Shown: positions 41,786 through 52,585, numbered from the stretch's first letter. The stretch: DNA of 64,000 nt from Sepiola atlantica (GCA_963556195.1 OY744519.1:29832397-29896396); one strand, 5' to 3'. Numbers and translations are program-made. Notes: generated by a model from the sequence alone, not told the origin.

Positions 41786-42176
41786 GAAGACATGCGTTGC
41801 ATGAAGACAAATGACATGAGAATGATATGATGGATGTGTAATGTGAGTTTTAAAGACAGGCTTAGTTCTGATGATCTCAAAGAAAGATTAAATCTGGACA
41901 GTATAGGGAGATGTGTGCAGAACAGGAGACTTTGATTGTATGACTGCATTGAAAGAATGGATGAGAGTTCTTAGGTTAGTAGATGTAGAACAGTTGAAGT
42001 AGCAGGTTCAGTTAACAGGGGAAGGCCAAGGAAAATATGGGAAGAAGTGATAAAAATGGACCCAAGGGAAAGAAGGATAAATAAAGACCTGGTCAGAGAT
42101 AGGTTAGTTTGGAAGTCAATTTCTTAAAACCGTCCAACACATGCCAGCATGTAAAACGGACGTTAAACCGATGACA

Positions 42177-42209
<33 letters not shown>

Positions 42210-42211
42210 AC

Positions 42212-42244
<33 letters not shown>
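41786..42244 (+). mobile_element. RTE 3' end with (GAC/GAT)n tail
   Basis: Frameshifted RT C-terminus (DMRMI, RLNLDSIGRCVQNRR), then the complete 3' end: GGAAGGCCAAGGAAAATATG, AAAGACCTGGTCAGAGATAG, CATGCCAGCATGTAAAACGG and a (GATGAC)n(GAT)n tail. Best reference for RTE tails at 8.3 and 26.8 kb. Confidence 0.8.
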
Positions 42245-42246
<2 letters not shown>

Positions 42247-42384
42247 AGCAATGCCGTCTACAGAAATGTTAAATTTATCGACTTTAAAAGCATATGGAAT
42301 TTAATAATAGACTTTATTTTTGTATAAATGAATAGTCGTTTGAATTATTCTTACATAAATATTCAGAATTTTTTATATTTATTT

Positions 42385-42700
42385 AGCTTGAATATATTCT
42401 ACAAATATGCAGTGGTTATTAACAGACATATCACAAATTGGTTTAAAGTAACGGTAGAGGTACGCCACGATTGCCTCTTATGTCCTGCCCTCTTCAACGT
42501 TTCCTTGGAATCTGTTATGAAAGAACTGGAATGTCTGCAATCGACATTGGTGCTTAGCAATGATCTCTCTACTAATACTCACTATAATGATGACATCACG
42601 CTCGTTGTCGTTGGCTTTGATGAGTTGAAGTTTAAAGTATTTTGCAATGAAAATGAACCCAGGCAAATTCAAAATCTGTTCCTTTTCTGGGGATAATATC
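42385..42700 (+). pseudogene. Reverse transcriptase fragment (palm)
   Basis: The 122-codon frame has ITNWFKVTVEVRHDCLLCPA, LFNVSLESVMKELE and HYNDDITLVV. This aligns with the LINE pattern F.V..GVRQGC.LSP.LFN..LE..M followed by FADD, where the catalytic FADD is changed to YNDD. About 330 bases only; inactive. Confidence 0.7.
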
Positions 42701-42739
42701 TCAATAGACAACCAAACGGTTTAAAAAAAAAAAAGATTT

Positions 42740-43217
42740 TGTTTCTAGGTTTAATGGTTCCAGGATCCTCATCTGACACTAGCAGAAGAATAGAAAGTCT
42801 ACCGCGCAAAGTTACTCCAAGGATAGTTCTTAAGCATTTAATTCCAAAGACATTGAGCTTCCTCTCATTCTTTGCCAGTCTAGTCCATGTTTCACTTGTA
42901 TATACAGCAGTAGGAACTATCAATGCATTGTAAAGTATTAACTTCAGACGCGTCGATATGTTCTTCCTGCTTCACATCTTTTCATTTAGACGTCCAAATG
43001 CAGAAGTTACCATTCCTATTCTTCTGCAAAATTTGAAACCGCCGGTATCAATATGACTAATCAAATTATCATTGTACAGTATCACCCATAATAAATATAT
43101 TATATATGCTCTTACAAAACGTAATTTAGCCCCCCCCCCCTGTTTATTCCTTATTTTGAGTGTGAAGATTATATAATTTTTTTTTTCAGTTGTTGCAAAA
43201 TTGTGTCTGTGTGTCAT
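42740..43217 (-). pseudogene. Reverse transcriptase C-terminal fragment, opposite strand
   Basis: Two adjoining minus frames give DTGGFKFCRRIGMVTSAFGR, LNEKM, then ALIVPTAVYTSETWTRL and FGIKCLRTILGVTLR. These correspond to the I..RI..A...F..L and LY.SETW motifs downstream of the RT domain. They belong just after the plus-strand fragment at 42385-42700 in a normal element, yet lie inverted. Confidence 0.7.
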
Positions 43218-43221
43218 TTTA

Positions 43222-43315
43222 TGAAATCGAAATCATCATCATCATCATCCTGATCATCATGATCGTAATCATCATCATCATCGATCATCACCAACCACCA
43301 CCACCATCATAATCA
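43222..43315. repeat. (ATC)n tract
   Basis: Interrupted ATC/ACC trinucleotides; the complement of the (GAT)n in RTE tails. Confidence 0.9.
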
Positions 43316-43599
43316 TTTTCATAAAATCTGTCACCTTTAGTATTTGTCTTGTCATCGTTGGACAATGACACAGAAATTGATTTTTCTACTTCGTTATTTA
43401 TTTAGACTTATCATATCTTTAACTGTCATTCATGCGTGTCAACGACTGCTTATCTATCGGTCACGTGATATACGTATGGCAATTATTGCAAAACCGTAAT
43501 AAAACAAATAAATTGTTGCTGTCGACCGATTTATCTTCTTTTTTTCAAATTTATTCCTCCCCCCCCCCGTTCCTTTGTCTTCCTTGGTGTTTAATTTTT

Positions 43600-43855
43600 A
43601 TTTTATTATGTTTGTTTTTACTAATGAGTCACCACTTATCAAAGCCAAAAGCCACTCGAGGATAAGGGTTAATGAGATGGATTGAGTGTCAGTGGAAAGA
43701 TGAAGAATATTATGAGAGTGTGGAAAATGATGAATTGAATCGACAGTTTTATTAGTTATGGGAGATGGTTTATGAGATGTATTTGTTACCATTGGATTTG
43801 AAGACGACCATGTTGTAGTCTGAAGTGAAGCAGTGCCGTGGTAAAAAAACAAAAA
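43600..43855 (-). mobile_element. LINE-B 3' end
   Basis: Minus strand: CACTGCTTCACTTCAGACTA, CATGGTCGTCTTCAAATCCA, and the tail CTTATCCTCGAGTGGC..TGATAAGTGGTGACTC. Only the last 250 bases. Confidence 0.72.
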
Positions 43856-44029
43856 AACAAAAGATAGACATCACGACCGATTTGTATTTCTTTAGAAATG
43901 AGTTTTAAAATTTTAAAAGGGTAATTTTTTATCTACAAATTAATGACTTTTCATTTTTGCACAGAAAAGTTACTCGAGGCATTTTTCAAAAGTTGCATGA
44001 AATAAATTTTGGGGACATTTGCTTATAAC

Positions 44030-44249
44030 TTTTGAGATCCTTCTTTCCAAGATCGGTTGGTAGCCATTCTCCCACACAAGGGAGACAGAGAACCTTTTAC
44101 TTTTTGTATATATTTTTAATTTATAGTCATCTACAGACAGACTGTTTCGCTGTATCACAGCTCTTCCCAACACCCGACCCAAGTTAGGATCGAACCTACG
44201 ACCATCAAGTTGATAGTCAGCGATTCTAACCACTTGACTACGGGGTGGG
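44030..44249 (-). mobile_element. tRNA-derived SINE
   Basis: Minus strand: GTAGTCAAGTGGTTAGAATC (box A-like) and GTCGTAGGTTCGATCCTAAC (box B) at 44177-44240, followed by a non-tRNA body (TGGGAAGAGCTGTGATACAG, TAGATGACTATAAATT) ending near 44030. Head order and spacing are those of a Pol III-transcribed SINE. Confidence 0.65.
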
Positions 44250-44559
44250 CGTTGTTTGCAAGTGACATATCAATGCTTTATATATAAACATTGTCAACCA
44301 CTAGAGAGTGCTCCATTTGTTTATTTACAAAGAGCTTTGCATTGCACCAATAAATATATTTTAATTTAGTCTAATAGATATATTTTTTAATGAAACGTTG
44401 CTTTTTGAAAGGATACGCGTGCACAAATATCATATTAAATAAATAGATAATAATTATCTACAAGGCAGGACCATAGAAAACTCTGCAAAGAGAAAAATGA
44501 GATTCGGAAAGTATTTTTCTCTCCATGGATTTTCTATGTTGATATCCAGGTCGTTTTCG

Positions 44560-44858
44560 ATGGCCGTACATCTAAATAACACCATATTAATCCGAGTGTG
44601 CCCCAGGGGTCGATACTTGGACCATTATTATTCCTGATCTTCATAAACGACTTATCTAGTTCAATCACGTCCGAGATGAGTATATATGCAGATGACACAA
44701 TGCTCTATTCTAGATAAGCAGGTAAATCGAACAAGGCAACGTCTGAATCCTTAGAAACTTACCTCCAGTCTGTTGTAGAATGAGGCCATAAATGGATGGT
44801 TACATTAAATGCTACCAAGACAAAGCTCTATTCCTTTAACAATTATAAGAAATGTTTG
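44560..44858 (+). pseudogene. LINE-A RT catalytic segment
   Basis: Continuous frame from about 44595: [20 protein letters not shown], then [13 protein letters not shown]. The catalytic YADD is at 44685-44696. A stop follows (GATAAGCAGG), then ESLETYLQSVVE and WMVTLNATKTKL. It is the only LINE-A piece here that reaches the active site. It breaks off at FNNYKK and is followed by an inverted C-terminal piece. Confidence 0.82.
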
Positions 44859-45115
44859 TTCACATTACATTTAAATTTCTGCATGTTGGTACAGTCGAGG
44901 GAGCAAGGAGGAAATTCCAAAGGCAAGCGGTCTGAATAACGAAGCTATTGGAGTAGAAAGTTTTCTGGCATCTGGGGACCTTTGCAGTGAAGATGGGGGT
45001 ATTTTGCTGTTAGTCAGGGGGGTGTCTGGAGTATTTATGTTGATGGAGTACAAGTGTAATAAATTCATTGGAGTACATTCTATGGAAGTGCTTGTAAAAC
45101 AAGTACAGGGATGCT
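44859..45115 (-). pseudogene. LINE-A2 C-terminal segment, inverted
   Basis: Minus strand: YSININTPDTPLTNSK, SLQRSPDARKLSTPIAS and a tail of MQKFKCNVN type. Flanked on both sides by plus-strand LINE-A sequence. Confidence 0.65.
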
Positions 45116-45935
45116 GATGATATGACGCTCTATTCTAAAAAGGCAGATAAATCGAACACACACACATATCCAAAGCAATGGCTGAATCCAGTCCGTAATA
45201 GAATGGAGCCAAAATGGACTGTTACATTCAATGCTGTAAGAGAAACTTTAATAAGAAACTTTTCCAATCACTGATTGCCATGGCTGATAGTACTTTTCCC
45301 CGAGAGTCTAATGTCCAAACTCCTTGGCCTAACATTCACCGACAACATTAATTGGAATAAATACATAGAAGATACTGCCAAGTCTGCTGCTAAGAAGGTG
45401 TACTCCTTCTACCAAGCTAGTAAACTTATCACACCTGCCAGTATCCTATATCTCTATAAAGCCACCATTTGCACATGCATACAGTATTGTTGCCACATCT
45501 GGGCTTGTGCACCAACCACTAGTCTCGCACTGTCTGCAAAGCTTCAGCCCCTGTCACAACACCACAATGTTGCATCCCTGTGCTTGTCTAATAAGTATTT
45601 CTACGAAATGTGCTCCAATGAACTTACTGCCCTTATACCCCCTCAACGTAAATACCTTTGACCCACTGTTTCACTGAAGAAGTCCCAAGATGCCGGAAGA
45701 TTTTCTACTCTAATAGTTTCTTTCTTTAGACAACTTGCCTTTGGAAGTCCCTCCCTGATCCCTGTTTCCCTGACCGTACCAACATGCCGAAATTTAAATG
45801 TAGTGTTAACAAACATCTTGCTGCCCAACTCCCCACCCAGCCTTCCCCTATAAATCTATCCCCTATCACAGTAGCCCTTGCGCTTCAGTGTCAAAATTCC
45901 TTGTTTGGATCGAACAAAAGTAAAAAAAAAATTCT
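45116..45935 (+). mobile_element. LINE-A2 3' end
   Basis: LLGLTFTDNINWNKYIEDTA, KSAAKKVYSFYQASKL, YLYKATICTCIQYCCHIW, LCLSNKYFYEMCSNELTALI, then in other frames CRKIFYSNSFF and MPKFKCSVNKHLAAQLPT. Tail AGTAGCCCTTGCGCTTCAG and A-rich end at 45917-45930. A deletion removes LDKVQKR. Inactive. Confidence 0.78.
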
Positions 45936-46186
45936 TTTTTTATTTAATCAAACCATATTTAGTAAAAATAAACTTCAGCCTATGTCTGACTTGTCCACCA
46001 AATTTCGCTCATAAATATCCAACAGTCTTAGTTTTATCGCTGTTCAATGATATGCAGGGACACTTTGGTGATCGTCTCCTCAGATGAAATAAGAAGAAAA
46101 AATGTTTCTTCCCTTTTACTACATGAACAAAACAACAACTATATCGTCTGTCATCTAACAATACATATTTCCCAAGTATATGGTAC

Positions 46187-46320
46187 GATGGCTAAGTTAA
46201 TGACGCGGACTGAGGACCTCGGTGTGCCGAGTTCAAATCCAGTTCATTTCAAAGAAACACTTTCATCAAAACCCACACATAACCTTGTGTCTAACCTCCT
46301 GGAAAGGAGGTAAATAAAAT
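46187..46320 (+). mobile_element. tRNA-headed SINE with U2-SINE-type tail
   Basis: Head: GATGGCTAAGTTAATGACG (box A-like), GACTGAGGACC and CCGAGTTCAAATCCAG (box B), tRNA-Leu-like. Tail: CATAACCTTGTGTCTAAC and GGAGGTAAATAAA, very like the tail of the U2-SINEs (CCTTGTGTCTAAC..GGCAAGTAAATA at 30700). About 134 bp. Confidence 0.65.
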
Positions 46321-47134
46321 ACATATATCCCAAGTACAGAGTACCCGCCCCCAAATGCTAATAATTAAATCGTTAAGAAAATTAACAATCCTTTCTGCAA
46401 TTCAACCATATTTGGTACGAGTAAAGTTCAGTCTATGCCTGACTTGTCCATCAAGTTTCAGTTGTGAATGGAGCAGACGAAAAACAAAATGACTGATGAC
46501 GACAGAAATCAATGCTTTTGCGGGTGATCTGCAACCTGACGAGCGTCGACCTAATTCAAATTTGGCAAAGAGAAGTCAGGGTCAATTTAGAGCGGATTAA
46601 GTCAAGTCTGATGAAACATATGCAACAAACAAGAGAGTGAAGGCTCATCTGGATTTAAATTGATTGACACAGAAAGGCGGGTGAATCAGAATAACTGATA
46701 ATGAAAAATATAAATAGAAAACAATGGAGATCAATTGGGACGATGATAAGTAAAGTGTATATCTCAAGTCATAAATCCAAAAACTCTGTATAATAATATG
46801 CTAAGGCAATTTCATGTTCGTAAGTACGTTATCACTCACCACCCTTTTTTTTAAAGATTGTATCGTCTGATCGCTAAAGATTTATTTATTTAACGAATCT
46901 TTAGCTGACCATTATTTTTACGGTAAGAAAGAAGATAGTATTTATTTTGAAACGATTTAAATTGTTATAATAAATAAAGTAAATAAAAAGGTTAAAACTT
47001 TCGTTTTATTTATTTAAAAGAAAATATATGAGAGCTGTTCTTATCAACGGGCTATTAAGACCAACTCCTATATATTATTATTAAGTAACGAAAACCCGCA
47101 CACGAAAGGAAAAACGAAACCTTTTTTTATAACA
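46321..47134. other. No recognisable gene
   Basis: A segment at 46405-46470 (AACCATATTTGGTACGAGTAAA, TATGCCTGACTTGTCCA.CAAGTTTC) repeats 45948-46010. Otherwise unassigned. Confidence 0.45.
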
Positions 47135-47490
47135 ACAACGAAAGGGTTTATTCAATTACCTCTACCGTTTGGTATTGATGGAAGAAAGTTGGACAAGTGA
47201 AGAAAGGAAAAGTAGAAAGTTCTTTGGGCTCTCGAAAGTCTGTCAGCAGTTACTTCTAGGCGAAGATCGTTGATGCTTGAACGTCCAGTGGACAGGGACA
47301 GGAGAGAGAAGGGAAACGTCTTTCCTCGTTGCTTTCTGGAATATCTCTGCTGACCGACCGTGATTCCTAAAAGGGTTAAAGTAGTTCTTCCGGGGACAGA
47401 TGAAATCAATGCACCCTGCAAGCTGCTTGGTTAGTGTGTGACCAGATTGCTTAACAGGGACATTTCTCCGAGTAAGAAAATAAGTCATTA
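47135..47490. repeat. Dispersed repeat D, copy 2
   Basis: Same block order as 6590-6920. The surrounding AACGATTTAAATTGTTA.AAT and GTAAGAAAGA.AATA segments (46920-46970, 47530-47590) are also duplicated, suggesting the repeat sits inside a local duplication. Confidence 0.6.
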
Positions 47491-48742
47491 TTTATGACTG
47501 CTACAAATATTCAGCTGAAAATTATTTTCACGGTAAGAAGAAAGAGAATATATCTTGTTTTAAAAAGATATAAATTGTTACAATTATCATAAAGAAGAGA
47601 CATATTTGTTTTATTTCTTTAAAGAATATTTAGTTTACAATGGCAGTTATTTTTATGGGAGAAGAATTTTTGCTTCATCGTGACTTACGTATTATTTCAA
47701 ACGAAATATCATTAACAGTAGATTGTAAAGATAGATAAAGAGAACAAGCGTAGAATTTCCATAGGTCCCACCAGTCTATATAATAATACGATAAGACATT
47801 TTGGTGCTTATATAGATGAAAGCACATATAAAAAACACATTTCCAAATGAAAACTCTTGTTTATACTTACGTATCAGGCAAAAATAAGTATTCTAAAAAA
47901 GATTAGGAAAAATTATCGAGTAGATTTTTAATAAACGTGCACTGGTTTACAAGTTGTTTTCAAAGTAAAAGCAGACTCACACAATAAAAATACAAACACA
48001 GATGTATACATTGTATTTGACTTGTTGATCACGTGTGTGTGTGTCGTTGGGGCCCTACCGCTAGTTCCAGTCTTTCAAATTCACAAGACCTAACTGAAAT
48101 CATTTGCCTGTTGAGGCAAGTCATTGTTCACTCGAGGTCATCTACTTGTCAGCTCATCTCATCGTCTACGCGACCCGATCTGCCACATCTCCTCAAACAA
48201 CTCATCATTTTTCCGTTTGTGAATTATTCCCTAACTTTCTCCAAGATCTTGGCTCGGATGGGGGGGGGGGCACTCCATAATATAGAATTTTTTTCCATTT
48301 TTAAATTAAATTATACACTGATGAAAAATGTAATTTTCTTATCCATTCAGTATTTTAATTAATTTAATTAAAATACTTATAAAATTAAATATTGAATTGA
48401 ATGTTTTAAAACAGACGTCTTCATTCTCTCCTCTTTATTATACTAGCAAACTTAACCCCCCCCCCCCCCCAACAGTTGCATATTTTTGCTAGGTTGGGAG
48501 GATTATATAATTATGAAAGAACTACCTACAATACATAGTTAAAGCAAAAATAAATTGTTTTGCATTGTTAAAATAATTTCCAACGCTATTAATAATGTTT
48601 ACTCACTCATTTATGTATTTTTTATTATCGCTTATCTTTGAATTCATGTTTTGAAACATGACGTACATCATACATCTATGACGTCATGCCAACACTATAA
48701 TTATTCTGTTATCGTAATGTTTTAAGCTCTATTTATAAGAAA
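47491..48742. other. No recognisable gene
   Basis: Poly-G (48260-48270) and poly-C (48458-48471) runs with AATATAGAATTTTTTTCC-like flanks. The 109-codon plus frame 48033-48362 has no domain. Confidence 0.45.
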
Positions 48743-48816
48743 GTCCAAATAGCTCAGTTAGTAGAACCTCAGACTGAATATCTCAACGTTTCGGTTTCGA
48801 TTTCCGGTCATGGCAT
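48743..48816 (+). repeat. tRNA-Phe-like pseudogene or SINE head
   Basis: AATAGCTCAGTTAGTAGAAC is a good box A / D-arm, AGACTGAATATCT is an anticodon arm with GAA in the loop, and CGGTTTCGATTTCCG is a T-arm-like box B. The acceptor ends (AGTCCAA / TCATGGCA) do not pair, so it is not a functional tRNA. Confidence 0.55.
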
Positions 48817-49363
48817 CCGCTTTATTTTTGGGGAATTTATTATTTACTATTAATGCATTATTCTCCATTTCTAAAAGTAGTTAAGATCTCTGATATTTTG
48901 AAAGGAGACAAATTCCGAAATGTATTTATTAAGTTTTAAAATTTTGTGACTGGCGGACGAACAGACAGACACAATCTCTATTTATTTAAAAAGAATTTCT
49001 TAAAAGGAATTCGAAAAGCAACTCTTTTTTATCAACCTTTCTAAAAAGACTAGCATAAAAATTAACGGAAAATCATATTCTGACCCTGAACAGTTTTGCT
49101 AAGATAAAGATGTGTTTATATCCAGTATTTACGTCATACAAACAGCGTGGAAAACGAGAGACATAAACATTATCATAAAAAAAGGAAAAAAAAAAAAAAA
49201 AAAGCAAGGTTGAAGGCAGAAAAGATATAAATGTAGTTATAATGAGTAAAAGGACAAAAATCAAAATGTCCACTCATTGTCATTTGATTGGCAGCCATCT
49301 TGAATCAGTGCAACTATAGAAGAAACATTGAAGACAACTTTTTGTTTTGTTTTAATGTCAAGA

Positions 49364-49430
49364 CTAGTGATGGGACGATTCCAATATTTTTTCCTGATTC
49401 CAATACAATTATCGATTCTGTTCTAAATTC
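49364..49430 (+). mobile_element. hAT-like terminal fragment
   Basis: ACTAGTGATGGGACGATTCC begins a stretch with repeated GATTCCAATA-like words. The reverse complement ACTAGTGATAGGATGATTCC forms the end of 59570-59696. TAGTGATGGGACGAT is a frequent hAT terminal sequence. Confidence 0.5.
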
Positions 49431-49449
49431 GCCTAATAAGTAGAATTTA

Positions 49450-49560
49450 ATGGAGGGGGGGGGGGGCAGAGAGTCCTCGTCTACTTTTAAATGTAGATAT
49501 AATTTTCTTTTTAATTTGACACATTTCTTAATGTTTTCCTTGATGTAGTGTATTCATATA
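49450..49560. repeat. Dispersed repeat G, copy 2
   Basis: Poly-G then CTACTTTTAAATGTAGATAT and TTTCTTAATGTTTTCC, matching 22302-22400. Confidence 0.6.
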
Positions 49561-50034
49561 TAACACTGCAGCATATTAAATGTGTCAGGTTGGCACAAAG
49601 AACGTCCAGCGTTCATTATTTTGCTCGGTCTTGTGTCAAATATTGCCAGGATTTGTCCTCGGAAATCATTAAAGGTTAAAACTTACAGCCAGACGGTGAC
49701 TGTCAGTACCCCACCCCCCTCCAGTATTAAATTGATCAACCAGTTATTAAGTACAGTAGGTCAAAGGTGGAAACCTGTAACTGAAGGCGGGGCCCCAAAG
49801 GTTAAACCCTTGGCGTGTGCAGATGCTATGTGAATTTAACTGACATCTATTGTTTTCCCTCTTATTTTATGAGAGAGAAAACAATTCTGTAAAGCAGCTC
49901 GTTCCCTGGTCGGTTGCGAGGAGGATCTGGATTTATGAAATGATAAAGTTGGCGAATGGAACTTTAAAAGAATAAATTATATTTTCTAAAGAAAAGGCAA
50001 GAATGTCTTATTTTTATTAACCTTTCTTTTTCAG

Positions 50035-50284
50035 GTTGCAGAATTCAACCGTTTTTCATCTCCAAGTAGAGAACACATTCTCTCTAACACTGCAGAGAAT
50101 TAATGAACGGAGACACTCTTCGTTTGAACCAGTGACATTAATATCAGAGTTTTGTGGGTCTAAGTTTGCAGCATGGGGACAAACTATGGACAAAAAACTG
50201 GTCAGAGGGAATGTGACTTTTGTACCCTGGCACCTGGGGTCTTGTGGTACCGTGCCAGAAAGTATTTATGTCACCATGGGCTAA
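50035..50284 (+). CDS. Candidate terminal coding exon, unrecognised product
   Basis: A pyrimidine-rich tract ending TTTCTTTTTCAG (50023-50034) is a good splice acceptor. From 50036 a frame runs 82 codons to TAA at 50282-50284: LQNSTVFHLQVENTFSLTL, then EFCGSKFAAWGQTMDKK and VPWHLGSCGTVPESIYVTMG. The composition is protein-like (no low complexity). I do not recognise a domain. Downstream sequence to AATAAA at 50889-50894 would be a 3' untranslated region of about 600 bases. No upstream exon was identified. It could instead belong to a transcribed repeat, because 50510-50720 is internally repetitive. Confidence 0.35.
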
Positions 50285-50509
50285 GAATTAATTACTACAA
50301 TGTTTTATCTTCAACTGGTCCAACCTCACTAATCTGTCTGATTTCAGATATAATTACTGATCAGAGCTGAGGAAAAATCAACTGGTTTGGTGGTATGATG
50401 GAATGCCTGCGAGTGTCGACTTCCTACCTATCAGCCGTTGACTCGACCAGCAACAGCAACCCAGCAATCGACGTCCCTCATTCAAGACATTGGCATTCCA
50501 TTTGCTCAT

Positions 50510-50725
50510 CTCAGGACAAGCTTGCTTTTTTTTCAGGGCAACTATTTCACATTTTAGTGCGATTCAATTTTCACTTTTCATGGCAACTTTTCTACTGCAG
50601 TTTGTTGAGATTCAACCAGGCCTTTTTCAGGGCAACTTTTCTACTACATTTTGTGGCGATTTAACCAGCCCTTTTCAGGCAATGCACTTTCTAAACTTTC
50701 ACACGATTCAACTTGCCATTTACAG
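50510..50725. repeat. Imperfect tandem repeats, about 45-60 bp
   Basis: TTTTTCAGGGCAACT..TTCACATTTTAGTGCGATTCAA recurs as TTTTCATGGCAACTTTTCTA, TTTTTCAGGGCAACTTTTCT and CATTTACAGGACAACTTCTG, each followed by CATTTTGTGGCGAT-like words. About four or five diverged units. Confidence 0.7.
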
Positions 50726-50888
50726 GACAACTTCTGCTTCAGTTTTTCCAGCGGTCATCCAACCTCCTGAGCTGTATCTCCAACCTCAGTAATGTCTACG
50801 TTCAACCACCAATGTTAGAGGAGTAACCTGATCAGACGTTCCTCGTCAGCTGACGCAGCCCCTTTTCATTACCTGTACTTTTACGGTT

Positions 50889-50894
50889 CAATAA
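50889..50894 (+). terminator. Possible polyadenylation signal
   Basis: AATAAA in TTCAATAAACCAG, 605 bases after the stop of the 50035-50284 frame. Relevant only if that exon is real. Confidence 0.3.
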
Positions 50895-51032
50895 ACCAGT
50901 TAATTTGTTATTTACACATTTAACTGCTGTATTTGTCATCATCCTTTCTTTGTCATTGCTGTATATGTGTTGGGTCTCTAAATAGTTGTAAGACCGTTTG
51001 TACAACAAACAGTGCATTTCTCTCATCTACCT

Positions 51033-51365
51033 ATTACTAATAGAGATTTGATATCTGTCTGAAGCCGAAACTATACTATTACTTTTATAAGTGTACTATC
51101 TTTTAATGCTCAATCAGCAGAAGGAGATAGTGTAATATCTGTTCCGTGGTCATAGATCATCCTCCCAATTATTACCTGGTTCTTTGGGGGAAGGGATAGT
51201 GCATCTGTTCTGTTGTCATGAGATTATCCTCCCAGGAATTACCTCCTCCTTTGGGGGAAAGGCAGTGTAGTATCTGTTCTGTTGTCATGATACAATCCTC
51301 CCAGGCATCACCCCCTCCTCCTCCTTGGAGGGGAGCAGTGTAGTATATGTTTGTTCGTCATATAT
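51033..51365 (+). repeat. Element with tandem U2-like blocks, copy 2
   Basis: Leader GAGATTTGATATCTGTCTG, CTATACTATTACTT, CTATCTTTTAATGCTCAAT, then four units with GTGTA(A/G)TATCTGTTC.G, GTCATGA.A.AATCCTCCCAGGCAT and ACCTCCTCCTTTGGGGG. Same structure as 11681-12105. The unit count and unit sequence vary between the two, so the arrays evolve separately. Confidence 0.7.
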
Positions 51366-51590
51366 ACTAGCAAAAATATGCGATCAGAGGGAACATATTG
51401 CTAAGTATAATAATAGTTTTGCATTTAGATAGTGACTGTGGCAATTATTCTAGGGCATAACCGGGCACAGTGGATGACGTCACTAAATGCCATCACCCAT
51501 CAAATCAGAGAGAAGGGAAGAGAGATGGGGGTGGGGTAAGAAATCCTGTATCTAGACGAACCGTGACCCATCCAATGTCAACAAACACTT
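51366..51590. repeat. Dispersed repeat also found at 1-60 and 300-345
   Basis: ACTAGCAAAAATATGCGATC, GAGGGAACATATTGCTAAG and, at 51560, CGAACCGTGACCCATCCAA match the start of the window and 320-340. In that first copy the hAT MITE at 360-646 lies just downstream of the second block. Confidence 0.5.
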
Positions 51591-51594
51591 GTTA

Positions 51595-51760
51595 TAAACC
51601 GCCCTAATAAGTGATCAAATTATGTTCTTTCATCATTTTCAATCCTCTCATAATCTTGTGCAGCATTCAACTGACAATTTATCCATCTCATTAATCCTTA
51701 TCCTCGAGTGACTGTTATCCTTGGTAAGTGGGGACTCATTAGTTAAAGAAAAATCTGAGA
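51595..51760 (+). mobile_element. LINE-B 3' end
   Basis: AATGTCAACAAACACTTGTT, then CAATCCTCTCATAATCTTG and the tail CTTATCCTCGAGTGAC..TGGTAAGTGGGGACTC. Last 160 bases only. Confidence 0.65.
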
Positions 51761-51859
51761 GTGTACGTAGATAGGAACAGTAGTATTAATATTAAAATAG
51801 GTCAATACATCTCAATCTTTTAGAAAATACAGACACCAAATCTCCATTATAATTATTAT

Positions 51860-51981
51860 CGATATTTGTGACATCATTATTATTGTTATTATTTTTAATA
51901 ATATTAGTATTGTTATTATTAATAATAATAATAATATTATATAATAATATAATATTAATAATATCAATACTATTATTATTA
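51860..51981. repeat. (ATT)n/(AAT)n tract, Helitron target
   Basis: Alternating ATTATTATT and AATAATAAT. It continues on the far side of the Helitron at 52347-52430. Confidence 0.9.
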
Positions 51982-52345
51982 TCTATTATATGAAGAGCAG
52001 TTGTCTGTGTGTATGTCCAGCTGAAACTACGAAACTATAAAACAATGCCCCACAAAGTTGGTACATTATTGATCGACGTTGTCCGAATAATATATAAAAT
52101 TTAGCAAAAATTATTCATTCTTTGACCCTAAACTGGTGCAGATTTCGTCAGGGGGTGGGTCAGTTTTCCGGCCATATCATGTACTAACTAAAGGGAAGTA
52201 ACTTTTTTTTATCAGTATGTCCAGAGAGAGGAATAGGTGGAGTGGAGGAGAAAGAGGGAGGGGAAACGGGGAAGGGAGAAAGATAAAGAGGGGTAAAGAG
52301 ATAGTTTTTTTTTTTACCCGGGCAATGCCGGGTAGCCCTGCTAGT
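51982..52345 (+). mobile_element. Complete non-autonomous Helitron (364 bp)
   Basis: The 5' end is TCTATTATATGAAGAGCAG, with the TC start. The 3' end is ACCCGGgcaatgCCGGGT (an uninterrupted 6-bp stem) followed by AGCCCTGCTAGT, with CTAGT at 52341-52345. The preceding base is A and the following base T, the canonical A/T target with no duplication. The flanks are the two halves of an (ATT)n tract. No Rep/helicase coding, so it would depend on an autonomous partner. Confidence 0.82.
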
Positions 52346-52440
52346 TAATAATAATATTATTGCTAATATTAATATTTTTATTATTATTATTAATAATAAT
52401 AATAATAATATCATTATTAATGATGATGAGGCCATATAAT
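52346..52440. repeat. (ATT)n tract, right half
   Basis: Continuation of the tract left of the Helitron. Confidence 0.9.
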
Positions 52441-52585
52441 ATGTTTAATCCTTTAGTATAAAATAATAAGCTTAATGTGTTTATTGTTGTTATTTGGAGG
52501 ATTGTAGCTGTGGATTATGTTGAGGCATTGATGAAAGACATGAAAATTTATCATTCAAATATACATACATATATATATATGTATG

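Noticed and set aside
44177..44249. Functional tRNA gene on minus
   Set aside because: Continues into a SINE body and lacks an acceptor stem.
48743..48816. Functional tRNA-Phe gene
   Set aside because: Acceptor stem does not pair and the T arm is degraded.
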